NCBI RefSeq assembly: GCF_016908275.1 | Contig: NZ_JAFBDN010000004.1 | Location: 62,001-126,000, forward strand | Length of the DNA stretch: 64,000 nucleotides | From: Periweissella beninensis | GTDB lineage: Bacteria; Bacillota; Bacilli; Lactobacillales; Lactobacillaceae | Reading direction: 5' to 3' | Part shown: positions 55,638 through 64,000 of the stretch, piece by piece | Numbering within the stretch: position 1 is the stretch's first letter | Layout: each line of letters starts with the position of its first letter | The notes under the pieces: generated by a model | The model's input: the letters and a program-made list of their open reading frames with translations, nothing else | What the model was told of the DNA's origin: nothing | Databases searched by the model: none | Translations under genes and position numbers: made by a program

Positions 55638-57106
55638 CGTGGTTCCTCCATATAATCAACTTTTCCAGTAGCTACAAATTTTGCCATTGTCGGTGCATAA
55701 TCATAAATTGGCGATGGATAGTGTCCGTCAAAATAAGCAGTTGTTAAACCAGTCCCGGCAACTTGTTGATTTAAGCCAATCGCATTAACTAATCCATCAA
55801 CACTTAAAAAGGCAAGACTATCGGCACCAATTAAAGCCGTCATTTCAGCTAAACTATGATTAGCTGCCATTAATTCGGCGGTTGTTTGCATATCAATACC
55901 ATAAAATGACGGGAATTTAAACGCTGGCGAAGCAATGCGGACGTGTACTTCTTTTGCCCCAGCTTCACGCAACATTTTAACGATATACATTGAAGTTGTT
56001 CCCCGGACAATTGAATCATCAACTAATACAACTCGCTGATTTTTGACAATACTAGCTACCGCGGCTAATTTCATCCGCACTGATCGTTCACGGCGTTCTT
56101 GAGTAGGTTCAATAAATGTTCGGGCAATATATTGATTTTTTACTAGTCCCATTTCATTTGGTAGACCAAGTGCTTCAGCATAACCAGAGGCAGCCGAAAG
56201 TGATGAATTAGGAACACCAACCACCATATCAGCTTCAACAGGATGCTCGTTAGCTAAGCGTGCCCCCATCCGTTTCCGCGCATTGTGGACATTAATACCA
56301 TAAATATCTGAGTCAGGGCGAGCAAAATAGATATACTCCATGGCATCGATTTGGAGTGCCGTCTTATCCGTAAAATGATCAATTTGCATACCAGTGTCAT
56401 CAATTTTAATTAATTCCCCAGGAAAAACATCACGGACTAACTTAGCGCCAACAACATTTAATGCCGCTGTTTCACTAGTCACAATGTATTCACCACCTGG
56501 TAATTGGCCAATCACAAAGGGGCGAAAACCATGGGGGTCAAGCGCGGCATATAAGGCATTTGGTGTCAAAAGCAAAAATGCAAAGCCACCATGGATTTGG
56601 TTTAGCGCATCTTTAATTTGTGCGGTCAAAGTCGTTGCCTTTGAATGACGAATTAGATGTAATAAAATTTCTGAGTCCGATGTTGATTGGAAAATGGCCC
56701 CTTCTGCTTCCAATTGCCGTCGTAAACTAACCTGATTAGTCAAGTTACCATTGTGCGCCAAAGCAAGTTGGGTATCACTAAAATGAGCCAGTAATGGCTG
56801 AATATTTTCAATACCATTGGCCCCACTAGTGGCATAGCGCACATGACCCAAGGCACTAGTACTCCCGGCTAAGTTAACCAAACGAGTCCCCTTACCAAAA
56901 ACATCTGCTAGTAGACCTAATCCGCGTTCTTGTCGCAATGTGCCTTCACAGCACCCAACAATGCCAGCTCCTTCTTGACCCCGATGCTGTAGCGCGTGGA
57001 GCCCATAATAGGTGATCTCGGCAGCCTTTTGTGTCCCCCAAATACCAAAGACGCCACACTCTTCATTTAAGCCCGTCATCGTTTTTTCATTCACTTCAAT
57101 CGCCAT
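55634..57106 (-). CDS. purF: Amidophosphoribosyltransferase
   Basis: The protein is 490 residues. After a 16-residue propeptide the nucleophile Cys17 lies in [11 protein letters not shown]. The glutaminase part has [19 protein letters not shown]; the PRPP part has [14 protein letters not shown] near 350. It makes phosphoribosylamine, the first committed step. Cysteines near the C terminus of the Fe-S class are not obvious. The ATG at 57106, with GGAAGG upstream, overlaps purL by 16 bases. Confidence 0.97.
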   Translation of the reverse strand: MAIEVNEKTMTGLNEECGVFGIWGTQKAAEITYYGLHALQHRGQEGAGIVGCCEGTLRQERGLGLLADVFGKGTRLVNLAGSTSALGHVRYATSGANGIENIQPLLAHFSDTQLALAHNGNLTNQVSLRRQLEAEGAIFQSTSDSEILLHLIRHSKATTLTAQIKDALNQIHGGFAFLLLTPNALYAALDPHGFRPFVIGQLPGGEYIVTSETAALNVVGAKLVRDVFPGELIKIDDTGMQIDHFTDKTALQIDAMEYIYFARPDSDIYGINVHNARKRMGARLANEHPVEADMVVGVPNSSLSAASGYAEALGLPNEMGLVKNQYIARTFIEPTQERRERSVRMKLAAVASIVKNQRVVLVDDSIVRGTTSMYIVKMLREAGAKEVHVRIASPAFKFPSFYGIDMQTTAELMAANHSLAEMTALIGADSLAFLSVDGLVNAIGLNQQVAGTGLTTAYFDGHYPSPIYDYAPTMAKFVATGKVDYMEEPR

Positions 57107-59307
57107 TTTAGTGCATCCTTCCAAGTTTGATAAGCTGTTTTTTGATCGATTTCGGTGGTGCTTAGCTTGGTATTAAATACTAACTGCCTAGTTGCTGTTA
57201 CCGTACCAATTTGCGTTAAATCAGCACTAAAATAGCTCTCAAAAGTGGCTTGGTTAGCTGGATCAACCGAAATAATAAACCGACCTTGGGTTTCACTAAA
57301 TAACTGCGCATCGGTTCCGTTAAAGTTAACAGTAAAGCCTAGTGCGGTACCAAAAGTCGCTTCAGCAAGCGCTACTGCTAAGCCACCTTCTGCTAAATCA
57401 TGGGCACTGTTAACCACCCCACCGCGGATTGCTGCTAAGACACCTTGCTGATTAGTAACTTCTTGTTGTGCATCAAAACCAAACAAGGCGCCGGTAATTT
57501 GACCGGTTTCTAATTTTTGAATTTCACTTCCATTAAAAGCATCAGTTGTTTGCCCAACCAGATAAATTAAATCACCAGCATTTTTAAAACTTTGCGTCGT
57601 AATGTGGGCGACATCTGTGTGTAGGCCAACCATTCCAATCATTGGTGTTGGGTAAATTGCTTCATCATTATATTCATTGTATAAAGAAACATTCCCCGAA
57701 ATAACTGGGGTATTAATTGCTTTGGCAAACGCCGTAATGCCAGCGCCGGCTTGCGTCAGTTCATAATATACTTCAGGTTTATCGGGATTACCAAAATTTA
57801 AGCAATCGGTAATCCCAATTGGTTCCGCTCCGGCCGCAATAATGTTACGGGCTGCTTCGGCTACCGCCATCTGAGCACCGTTAAATGGATCTAAGTACAA
57901 ATAACGCCCATTAACATCAGTAGTCATGGCTAACGCCTTTTTAGTATCACGAATTCGTAAGACAGCGGCATCACTTCCTGGCCCTACCACCGTATTAGTA
58001 CGTACCATCGAATCAAAATGCTGATATAAACTAGCTTTTGATGCAATCGTTGGCTGTGCCAATAACGATAATAAGGTGGTCTTAAAATCAGTAATAACGG
58101 GTTGGTATTGGTGCGGATTAGCCTGTATTAAGCGCGTAGGCTTGACACTTGGCAATTGATAGTTAGGCGCATGTGTCAAAAATTGAACATCTAAATCAGC
58201 GACCGTTTTCGCTTGGAAAGTTAACCGGTAGCGTTCATCTGCTGTGACCCGCCCGATAACGACTGCATCTAGCCCATAGCGTGCAAAAACCGCAATGATT
58301 TTTTGTTCTGCTCCTTTTTTAATAACTAACAGCATCCGTTCTTGCGATTCAGAAAGCATCAATTCATAAGGTGTCATATTAGTTTCTCTTTGGGGAACTA
58401 AATCCAGATTTAAGTTAACCCCCATTTTAGCCTTAGCTGCCATTTCTGCTGATGATGATACCAGGCCGGCCGCGCCCATATCTTGAATACCAATTACTAA
58501 TTCTGGGTATTTAGTAGCAATTTCAATTGTGGCATCCATGACTAATTTTTCGGTAAACGGATCGCCAACCTGAACAGCAGAACGATCAACGTGAGCTTCA
58601 TCAGAAAATGCAGCTGATGCAAAAGTAGCCCCATGGATACCATCGCGACCAGTTTTGGCCCCGACATAAATAATTGCATTATCTGCGCCTTTAGCTTGAC
58701 CAACCTTCATAGCAGCTTGATCGAGTAACCCAACTGCCATAACGTTTACTAGTGGATTACCCGCATACGTATCATCAAATGCGGTATCACCACCAACAGT
58801 GGGAATCCCAATGGCATTACCGTACCCAGCAATACCGGCCACAATTTCATTGATTAAGTACTTTGTATGTGCATCATTAATTTCGCCAAAACGTAAACTA
58901 TCTAATAACGCAATTGGTTGTGCACCCATTGAGAAAATATCGCGCAAGATGCCCCCCACACCAGTGGCAGCTCCTTCATAAGGTTCAACGGCTGAGGGAT
59001 GATTATGACTTTCCGCCTTGAAAACAACGGCTTGATTATCACCAATATCTAAAATCCCCGCCCCTTCACCCGGCCCTTGTAAAACGCGTTCATTTTGGGA
59101 CCAAAAACGCCGCAAAACTGGTTTTGATTTTTTATATGAACAATGTTCACTCCACATGGCAGCAAACAAGCCAGTCTCCGTATAATTAGGTAAGCGCTTG
59201 AGCTTAGTCGTAATTAAGTCATATTCTTGTGTTGTTAAGCCCCAGGGTAAATACAATTTAGCCGTTTTAATTTCAGCTGGGGTTGGTTCATGATAAGTGG
59301 GTGTCAT
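57091..59307 (-). CDS. purL: FGAM synthase subunit PurL
   Basis: The protein is 738 residues, the small form that works with PurQ and PurS. It has [15 protein letters not shown] near 46, the [20 protein letters not shown] and [20 protein letters not shown] region, and the second AIR-synthase-like half with [13 protein letters not shown] near 435. It amidates FGAR with ammonia from PurQ. It overlaps purQ by four bases. Confidence 0.98.
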   Translation of the reverse strand: MTPTYHEPTPAEIKTAKLYLPWGLTTQEYDLITTKLKRLPNYTETGLFAAMWSEHCSYKKSKPVLRRFWSQNERVLQGPGEGAGILDIGDNQAVVFKAESHNHPSAVEPYEGAATGVGGILRDIFSMGAQPIALLDSLRFGEINDAHTKYLINEIVAGIAGYGNAIGIPTVGGDTAFDDTYAGNPLVNVMAVGLLDQAAMKVGQAKGADNAIIYVGAKTGRDGIHGATFASAAFSDEAHVDRSAVQVGDPFTEKLVMDATIEIATKYPELVIGIQDMGAAGLVSSSAEMAAKAKMGVNLNLDLVPQRETNMTPYELMLSESQERMLLVIKKGAEQKIIAVFARYGLDAVVIGRVTADERYRLTFQAKTVADLDVQFLTHAPNYQLPSVKPTRLIQANPHQYQPVITDFKTTLLSLLAQPTIASKASLYQHFDSMVRTNTVVGPGSDAAVLRIRDTKKALAMTTDVNGRYLYLDPFNGAQMAVAEAARNIIAAGAEPIGITDCLNFGNPDKPEVYYELTQAGAGITAFAKAINTPVISGNVSLYNEYNDEAIYPTPMIGMVGLHTDVAHITTQSFKNAGDLIYLVGQTTDAFNGSEIQKLETGQITGALFGFDAQQEVTNQQGVLAAIRGGVVNSAHDLAEGGLAVALAEATFGTALGFTVNFNGTDAQLFSETQGRFIISVDPANQATFESYFSADLTQIGTVTATRQLVFNTKLSTTEIDQKTAYQTWKDALKWRLK

Positions 59308-59984
59308 GCTTTAACAGCCTCCGTTTTTTGATTTAAAAAATTAATAATTGAGGTAAAAAAAGCTTGGCCATCTGTGTTGTTTAAAATTGTTTCAACAGCC
59401 CGTTCTGGATGGGGCATCATCCCAAAGACATTACCCGCGACATTTGTCACGCCAGCAATATTAGCTACGGATCCATTAGGGTTATCGTTATATGTAAAAA
59501 TAATTTGGTTATTTGCTTTTAGTTGGCTTAACTGTTCATCGTCAATATAATAGTTTCCTTCACCGTGTGCAATTGGTAAATTAATATCGGTTTTTTGATA
59601 GGCACTCGAAAATGCTGATGTAGAATTGACAATATGCAAAGCCGTCGTTGTACAAATAAAGCCTGGATTTTGATTAGTTTGTAAAGTACCGGGTAATAAA
59701 CCTGCCTCAGTTAAAATTTGAAAGCCATTACAGATACCAATAATTAACTTACCCGCTGCATTCGCCGTTTGTAACGCTTGCATAATTGGTGAAAATTGGG
59801 CAATGGCCCCCGTTCTTAAATAGTCCCCATAGGAAAAGCCACCAGGTAAAAAAATTACATCATAGGCTGTCAAATCAGTAACACTAGCCGGAACAATTGT
59901 TGGTGTAATTTGCCAATTTTTTAACGCATAGTACATGTCATAATCACAGTTGGATCCTGGAAAACTAATTACCGCTGCCTTCAT
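59304..59984 (-). CDS. purQ: FGAM synthase glutaminase subunit PurQ
   Basis: The protein is 226 residues. [14 protein letters not shown] at the N terminus, [18 protein letters not shown] near 50, the nucleophile Cys in [18 protein letters not shown] near 85, and [10 protein letters not shown] near 195 (His and Glu of the triad) define it. It gives ammonia to PurL. Confidence 0.98.
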   Translation of the reverse strand: MKAAVISFPGSNCDYDMYYALKNWQITPTIVPASVTDLTAYDVIFLPGGFSYGDYLRTGAIAQFSPIMQALQTANAAGKLIIGICNGFQILTEAGLLPGTLQTNQNPGFICTTTALHIVNSTSAFSSAYQKTDINLPIAHGEGNYYIDDEQLSQLKANNQIIFTYNDNPNGSVANIAGVTNVAGNVFGMMPHPERAVETILNNTDGQAFFTSIINFLNQKTEAVKA

Positions 59985-59994
59985 TATTATCTCC

Positions 59995-60255
59995 TTAAAC
60001 TGCCGTTGAGAGTGCTATTAATTCATATCGAAAAACTTCCATATTAACATTAATTAGTAGTTGTTGACTGAACGCTTCAACCATTTTCCGCACATCACTT
60101 TCATTATCATTAGCAATTTTTATTTCAAAGTATTTGCCCATCACGACATCGCTAACGGCTTGATAATCTAACCGATGAAGGGCATCCTTAACCGTTTCAC
60201 CTTTTGGATCAAGAATTGATGGTTTGTAAGTTACATAGATTTTTGCTAAGTACAT
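59995..60255 (-). CDS. purS: FGAM synthase subunit PurS
   Basis: The protein is 86 residues: [21 protein letters not shown] and [22 protein letters not shown] are family motifs. It bridges PurL and PurQ. It lies 14 bases after purC with a GGAG-type site. Confidence 0.95.
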   Translation of the reverse strand: MYLAKIYVTYKPSILDPKGETVKDALHRLDYQAVSDVVMGKYFEIKIANDNESDVRKMVEAFSQQLLINVNMEVFRYELIALSTAV

Positions 60256-60269
60256 GGCTTTTTCTCCTA

Positions 60270-60983
60270 TTATTTGCGATTAATTAAGCGGTCTAAAACA
60301 ATTTGATAACCACTCGTCATGTCACCACTTTGTTGCCGAAAGACATCTTTATCTAGTGAAGCATGCGTTGTCATATCAAGTAGCCGCATATTATCTGGTG
60401 ATAATTCATCAGCCAAGATTAAAGTTTGGGTTTCATCATAGCCAAACTCTAATTTGAAATCGACTAATTCAATATTAATTTCTTTAAAAAGCGTTGTTAA
60501 ATATTGATTTACCAAATCAGCCTGGGCTTTTAAGGTCGCAATTTCCGCTTTTGTCGCTAAGTTTAAAGCCATAATTTGTTCATCATTCATGAATGGATCA
60601 TCTAGTTCATCATTTTTTAAATAAAATTCGTGGATCGTTGCGGTTAATTTTTGATGCATCGGTACCCCATACTTAGTCACAAAGTGGCCGGCTGCTAAAT
60701 TACGAACTACAACTTCAAGTGGTAAGATCTCGACCTTTTTTACAAGTTGATCAACTGGGCCCACTTTTTTTAGATAATGATTAGCGATACCTTTATCTGT
60801 TAAATAGTTAAAGAGATAATCAGAGATTGCACTCGCTAATTGCCCCTTTTGAGCGATTTGTGTTTTACGCTTACCATTTAAAGCAGTAACTTGGTCCATA
60901 AAATGAACCCACAAAATATTAGGCTCATTTGTGCTATAAACTTGTTTAGCTTTACCTTCATATAACAATGTTTGCTTTTCCAT
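60270..60983 (-). CDS. purC: SAICAR synthetase
   Basis: The protein is 237 residues. LLYEGKAKQVYSTNEPN at the N terminus, ALNGKRKTQIAQKGQLASAIS near 34, PLEVVVRNLAAGHFV near 87, LVDFKLEFG and LADELSPDNMRL near 200 are diagnostic. It joins aspartate to CAIR with ATP. Confidence 0.98.
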   Translation of the reverse strand: MEKQTLLYEGKAKQVYSTNEPNILWVHFMDQVTALNGKRKTQIAQKGQLASAISDYLFNYLTDKGIANHYLKKVGPVDQLVKKVEILPLEVVVRNLAAGHFVTKYGVPMHQKLTATIHEFYLKNDELDDPFMNDEQIMALNLATKAEIATLKAQADLVNQYLTTLFKEINIELVDFKLEFGYDETQTLILADELSPDNMRLLDMTTHASLDKDVFRQQSGDMTSGYQIVLDRLINRK

Positions 60984-60998
60984 TAGGTTACTATCCTC

Positions 60999-62117
60999 TT
61001 ATTTATCCGTTTTTAACCAATTTTTATTGTGATTAATTGCGTTGGTCCCAATAACGGTAATGTGGCCCAATTTACGCAATGGTCGAATTTGTGCTTTACC
61101 GTAATCGTGAAAGTGCCACTCAGGGTGATGACTTAGCTCGTTTCTAGCATGCGTTAACTGTTCACCTAGTAAGTTAACCATGAGGGCTGGCTGGTATAAT
61201 TTTAACGGTGCAATTGGTAAATTAGTAATACTGCGAATGTGGCCTTCAAATTGTGATACGTTCATTGCTTCAATTGAGTAATGCCCCGAATTATGGGGAC
61301 GTGGGGCAAGTTCATTCACTAATACTTGCTCATCAGCAGTAACAAACATTTCAACCCCCAGGACACCTCTTAAATCAAGTTTTTTAGCTAATTTTGTCGC
61401 AATTTGCGTTACTTGTAAGGCCACCTTAGGACTTACTTGTGCCGGTATTAAACTTGTTTTTAAAACATGTTGTTCGTGTTTATTTTCTGCAATTGGCCAA
61501 ATATGCACTTGATCTAGGCCATCTTGCGTAACCATTACTGAAATTTCTTGTACAAAGGCAAGCCGTTTTTCAAGAATTGCCGGCGCCTGTTGATATAATT
61601 GCGCGTGGGCCGTAATCATCGTGGTATTTGCAATATCTACTTGTCCATGACCATCATAACCACCCACTGTTGTTTTTAAAATACCTGGTAGATAGGCACC
61701 CACTGTTGTTAAATCTGTCGTTGCTTGAATTTCTGTAAACGGTACGGTTGGAATATCATTAGCGCGTAAAAAGTTTTTCTCAACTAACCGATTTTGAGTA
61801 ATTGCTAATAGCCTCAATCCTTGCGGTAAACTGACATCATTTTTAAGCGTTTCTAGCGCAATTAAACTAACATTTTCAAACTCATAGGTTAATAATGCAC
61901 ACTTATTAGCTAATTTTTTTAAAGCCACTTGATCATCGTAGGCCGCAATAATTTGAAAATCACTAACTTGCGCCGCCGGACAGTCAGGTATCGGATCTAA
62001 AATACCAACATGATAGCCCATAGTCTTAGCACTTTGCGCTAACATCTGGCCAAGTTGCCCGCCACCAATAATCCCAATCGTTGCTGGCGGTAAAATTGGT
62101 GCCTTATTCATCTTCAT
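60999..62117 (-). CDS. purK: N5-carboxyaminoimidazole ribonucleotide synthase
   Basis: The protein is 372 residues. ATP-grasp enzyme with IGIIGGGQLGQMLAQSAK near 14, LTYEFENV near 75, KTTVGGYDGHGQ near 148 and NELAPRPHNSGHYSIEA near 268. It carboxylates AIR to N5-CAIR using bicarbonate. The ATG at 62117 lies inside the end of purE (14-base overlap); a second ATG at 62111 is possible. Confidence 0.97.
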   Translation of the reverse strand: MKMNKAPILPPATIGIIGGGQLGQMLAQSAKTMGYHVGILDPIPDCPAAQVSDFQIIAAYDDQVALKKLANKCALLTYEFENVSLIALETLKNDVSLPQGLRLLAITQNRLVEKNFLRANDIPTVPFTEIQATTDLTTVGAYLPGILKTTVGGYDGHGQVDIANTTMITAHAQLYQQAPAILEKRLAFVQEISVMVTQDGLDQVHIWPIAENKHEQHVLKTSLIPAQVSPKVALQVTQIATKLAKKLDLRGVLGVEMFVTADEQVLVNELAPRPHNSGHYSIEAMNVSQFEGHIRSITNLPIAPLKLYQPALMVNLLGEQLTHARNELSHHPEWHFHDYGKAQIRPLRKLGHITVIGTNAINHNKNWLKTDK

Positions 62118-62598
62118 CTAGCTGTGCCTCACTTTCTTGTGCCATGTAGGTCTGATTTGCCCTAAAACTAGCTAGATTTCGCGCGACGGCACTATCATTT
62201 AATGCGACAATTTCTGCAGCTAAGATGGCCGCATTACTTGCCCCAGCCTTGCCAATTGCGACCGTAGCTACTGGTACTCCAGTTGGCATTTGAACAATCG
62301 ATAAAAGTGAATCTAAGCCATTTAAAGCATGCGTTTGCATTGGGACACCAATTACAGGAATTTGCGTATTGGCTGCGACCATGCCGGGTAAATGTGCCGC
62401 TCCCCCCGCCCCAGCGATGATAACTTTTAACCCTTTTGTTTGAGCCGTTAGTCCAAATTCTTGTAGTTCATTCGGCATCCGATGAGCTGAAATAATATGT
62501 TTTTCAAAAGTTACACCCAATTCCTTTAACTGGGCGGTAGTTGCTTGCATAACTGGCCAATCAGAAATAGAACCCATAATAACTGCTACCTGAACCAT
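62104..62598 (-). CDS. purE: N5-CAIR mutase
   Basis: The protein is 164 residues. IMGSISDWPVMQATTAQL at the N terminus, ISAHRMPNEL near 40 with the catalytic His, AGAGGAAHLPGMVAA near 63 and MQTHALNGLDSLLSI near 93 are class I PurE motifs. It is the first gene of the operon. The ATG at 62598 follows GAGGTG by nine bases; an in-frame GTG at 62610 overlaps that site. Confidence 0.97.
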   Translation of the reverse strand: MVQVAVIMGSISDWPVMQATTAQLKELGVTFEKHIISAHRMPNELQEFGLTAQTKGLKVIIAGAGGAAHLPGMVAANTQIPVIGVPMQTHALNGLDSLLSIVQMPTGVPVATVAIGKAGASNAAILAAEIVALNDSAVARNLASFRANQTYMAQESEAQLDEDE

Positions 62599-62616
62599 TT
62601 TTCTTTTCACCTCAAC

Positions 62617-62785
62617 AAAGTTCGTTTTTTGTAATAATATGTGATTATAGTAACGTAAACTTTTGTCGTTTTCAAGTTTTTTACGTATATTAATAAATTA
62701 ATATTTTATAATAGTTCGCTTTTAATTTTAATTTAAGTCACATTATTCACACTATGGTAGTAACAAATAGTAAAAGACGAACTTT
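62617..62785 (-). promoter_or_regulatory. purE promoter region with three PurBox-like sites
   Basis: On the minus strand a -10 TATAAT lies near plus 62643-62648, with TTGAAA about 20 bases upstream as a weak -35. Three sequences match the Bacillus/Lactococcus PurBox AWWWCCGAACWWT: AAAAACGAACTTT (plus 62617-62629, minus strand, 12 of 13), AAAAGCGAACTAT (62711-62723, minus strand, 12 of 13) and AAAGACGAACTTT (62773-62785, plus strand, 11 of 13). This suggests control by PurR with PRPP. The most upstream two are 49 bases apart and opposite in direction. Confidence 0.65.
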
Positions 62786-63205
62786 AAAACTAAATAAAAA
62801 ATATCTCAATTTAATTTATAAACCAATAAATTGATACCAATTTGCTTACCGTAATTAGTAAAAAAGCCCCTAACTTAAGTTTCAAATTAGTTGCTAGATG
62901 TGTAACTTATTTAATTTTTTGACAAATTTTGATAAATCAGACAAATGAATATTGAAATAAATAAGCTAAGTGGAGTTATTCAAATTTAAAAAGTTTTTAC
63001 GCTATGTTATATTGAACAAAAGATAGGCATGATTACTTAAGATATTCCTCGTTCGTTATGTTTTGTATTTAATGTATGGCTTAAAAAGCCGGGGATCGTT
63101 AATCGCTGAGTCAATCACCACTATCGTATTGGAAAAATGTGATTGAACAAGAAATCTGCTTGTCACATGACACAAATTTTAACATCGTTGAGGGGGACGA
63201 ATAAC
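62786..63205. other. Intergenic region before the ABC ATPase
   Basis: About 420 bases contain a poor hairpin around 62861-62895 of the CTAATT family and no clear gene. A 35-codon open stretch ending with TGA near 63143 might be the tail of a lost regulator, but I cannot support it. Confidence 0.4.
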
Positions 63206-64000
63206 ATGACAACAACTATCATCAAGCTTGATCATCTTCAGAAAAAATTTGGTAAATTTGTAGCATTAAGCGATGTCAGTTTCACCTTGGAGACCGGTCA
63301 AATTTTGGGCTTTTTGGGACCTAATGGGGCTGGAAAATCAACTACTATTCGAATTATTTTAGGCTTATTAAAAAGCAGTGGCGGTTCAGTCTCTGTCTTC
63401 GGTAAGGATGCCTGGCAGAATGATGCTAAAATTCATCCCCGCATCGCATATATTCCTGGTGATGTTAATTTGTGGCCAAACCTTTCTGGTGGTGAAATTA
63501 TTGATCTCTTGCTACGTTTGAACAACCAAAAGCATAATCAAAAGACCGATGAACTAATTAAAAGCTTTGAACTCGATCCGAAGAAAAAAGCACACACCTA
63601 TTCAAGAGGCAATCGGCAAAAAGTTGCGTTAATTGCTGCTCTATCACAAGATGTAGATTTGTATATTTTTGATGAACCTACTGCCGGACTTGATCCATTA
63701 AATGAGCAGACTTTCCAAACGGAGGTTTTAAAATTGAAGAAGGCTGGTAAAAGTGTGTTGCTATCGAGTCATATTTTGTCCGAAGTTGAACGAATGTGTG
63801 ATTCAATTGTCATCATTCGTGAGGGTCAAGTGATTGCGAGCGGTAGTCTTGCTCAATTACGGCATTTATCACGGATCAAAATTGCAGTTGCCACCGCTAC
63901 TTCAATGACTGACATCAGTAATCAGGTTGGTGTTTACGATCTGACATATAAAAATACTGCGCACACCAAAGCTGTTTTCACTGCTGATCGTGACGCGCTT
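63206..64000 (+). CDS. ABC transporter ATPase, 5' part, cut by window end
   Basis: The frame starts at ATG 63206 with GAGGGGG as ribosome binding site and is still open at 64000 (265 codons). It shows Walker A GPNGAGKSTT near 40, a Q-loop region IAYIPGDVNLWPNLSG, signature YSRGNRQKVALIAAL (a degenerate SRGN instead of LSGG), Walker B LYIFDEPTAGLDP and H-loop SSHILSEVERMCD. This is the drug/bacitracin-type (ABC-2) ATPase class; its permease should follow. The third-codon positions look less AT-rich than the neighbours. Substrate unknown. Confidence 0.9.
   Translation, partial: MTTTIIKLDHLQKKFGKFVALSDVSFTLETGQILGFLGPNGAGKSTTIRIILGLLKSSGGSVSVFGKDAWQNDAKIHPRIAYIPGDVNLWPNLSGGEIIDLLLRLNNQKHNQKTDELIKSFELDPKKKAHTYSRGNRQKVALIAALSQDVDLYIFDEPTAGLDPLNEQTFQTEVLKLKKAGKSVLLSSHILSEVERMCDSIVIIREGQVIASGSLAQLRHLSRIKIAVATATSMTDISNQVGVYDLTYKNTAHTKAVFTADRDAL

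Noticed and set aside
63030-63145. C-terminal tail of a TetR-type regulator before the ABC ATPase
   Set aside because: A 35-codon open stretch (ending LIAESITTIVLEKCD) is vaguely similar, but too short and weak to support.
62611-63205. Purine (guanine) riboswitch before purE
   Set aside because: The conserved core of the purine aptamer is not found on the minus strand; PurBox-like sites explain regulation better.
1-64000. CRISPR arrays, tRNA or rRNA genes, integrases and insertion sequences
   Set aside because: No regularly spaced repeats, tRNA-like GGTTCGA arms with acceptor stems, or transposase/integrase motifs were seen on either strand.

Overview
The window looks like chromosomal DNA of a low-GC Gram-positive lactic acid bacterium of the Lactobacillaceae (roughly mid-30s % GC by eye). 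The evidence is the RNase J–RpoY (epsilon) pair, the dnaG–rpoD pair, parE–parC, an Mn-dependent pyrophosphatase, ECF-type vitamin S-components behind riboswitches, DegV/YpmR/YpmS/YozE, a teichoic-acid type polymerase, and Gram-positive ribosome binding sites. A Weissella/Leuconostoc-like genus is possible, but I cannot place it from sequence alone. I saw no rRNA, tRNA, CRISPR array, intact insertion sequence or prophage.

Layout. 0–5 kb: the end of rluB, an FMN riboswitch with the riboflavin S-component ribU, a YczE-like membrane protein, and a BceAB-type ABC transporter behind a palindromic operator-like site. 5–9.5 kb: a 1408-residue protein joining a CDP-glycerol glycerophosphotransferase domain to a GT4 glycosyltransferase. 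9.5–11 kb: a decayed LysR/MFS divergent pair, lying between two long perfect hairpins. 11–14 kb: a small membrane protein, then coaBC–panT (pantothenate uptake and CoA synthesis). 14–18 kb: two genes broken by single in-frame TAA codons, with a GNAT acetyltransferase between them. 18–21.2 kb: a thiamine salvage operon tenA–thiM–thiD–thiE under a TPP riboswitch with a clear terminator platform. 21–24.7 kb: an unrecognised 396-residue protein, ppaC and a LysR regulator. 24.8–33 kb: parE–parC and dnaG–rpoD. 33–36.3 kb: glsB-like, recO, a lone accB, a lone glucose-type EIIA and a shattered Na+/H+ antiporter gene. 36.5–47.3 kb: topA, dprA, rnhB, rbgA, yozE, ypmS, ypmR, degV, a small unknown protein, then rpoY–rnjA on the other strand. 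47.4–49.5 kb: a half-size ABC exporter and a 66-codon fragment of a SolA-like oxidase. 49.5–62.6 kb: a complete de novo purine operon purE-K-C-S-Q-L-F-M-N-H-D followed by fhs. 63.2 kb to the end: an ABC ATPase cut by the window edge.

How it works together. Much of the window is core information processing (topoisomerases, primase, sigma factor, RNases, recombination, ribosome assembly) plus nucleotide and cofactor supply. The cell appears to make purines fully, with fhs supplying 10-formyl-THF for PurN and PurH. It imports riboflavin and pantothenate and salvages the thiamine moieties. Five accessory loci are broken: LysR/MFS, a PTPS-related membrane protein, a Gfo/Idh oxidoreductase, an Na+/H+ antiporter and SolA. 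That pattern fits ongoing gene loss.

I did not find a convincing new multi-gene system. The most unusual items are the large fused teichoic-acid-type enzyme, the dnaG leader hairpin with a palindrome over its -35 box, the operator on an orphan BceAB transporter, active-site substitutions in ThiM and CoaC, the orphan AccB/EIIA pair, and a recurrent terminator-like hairpin family.
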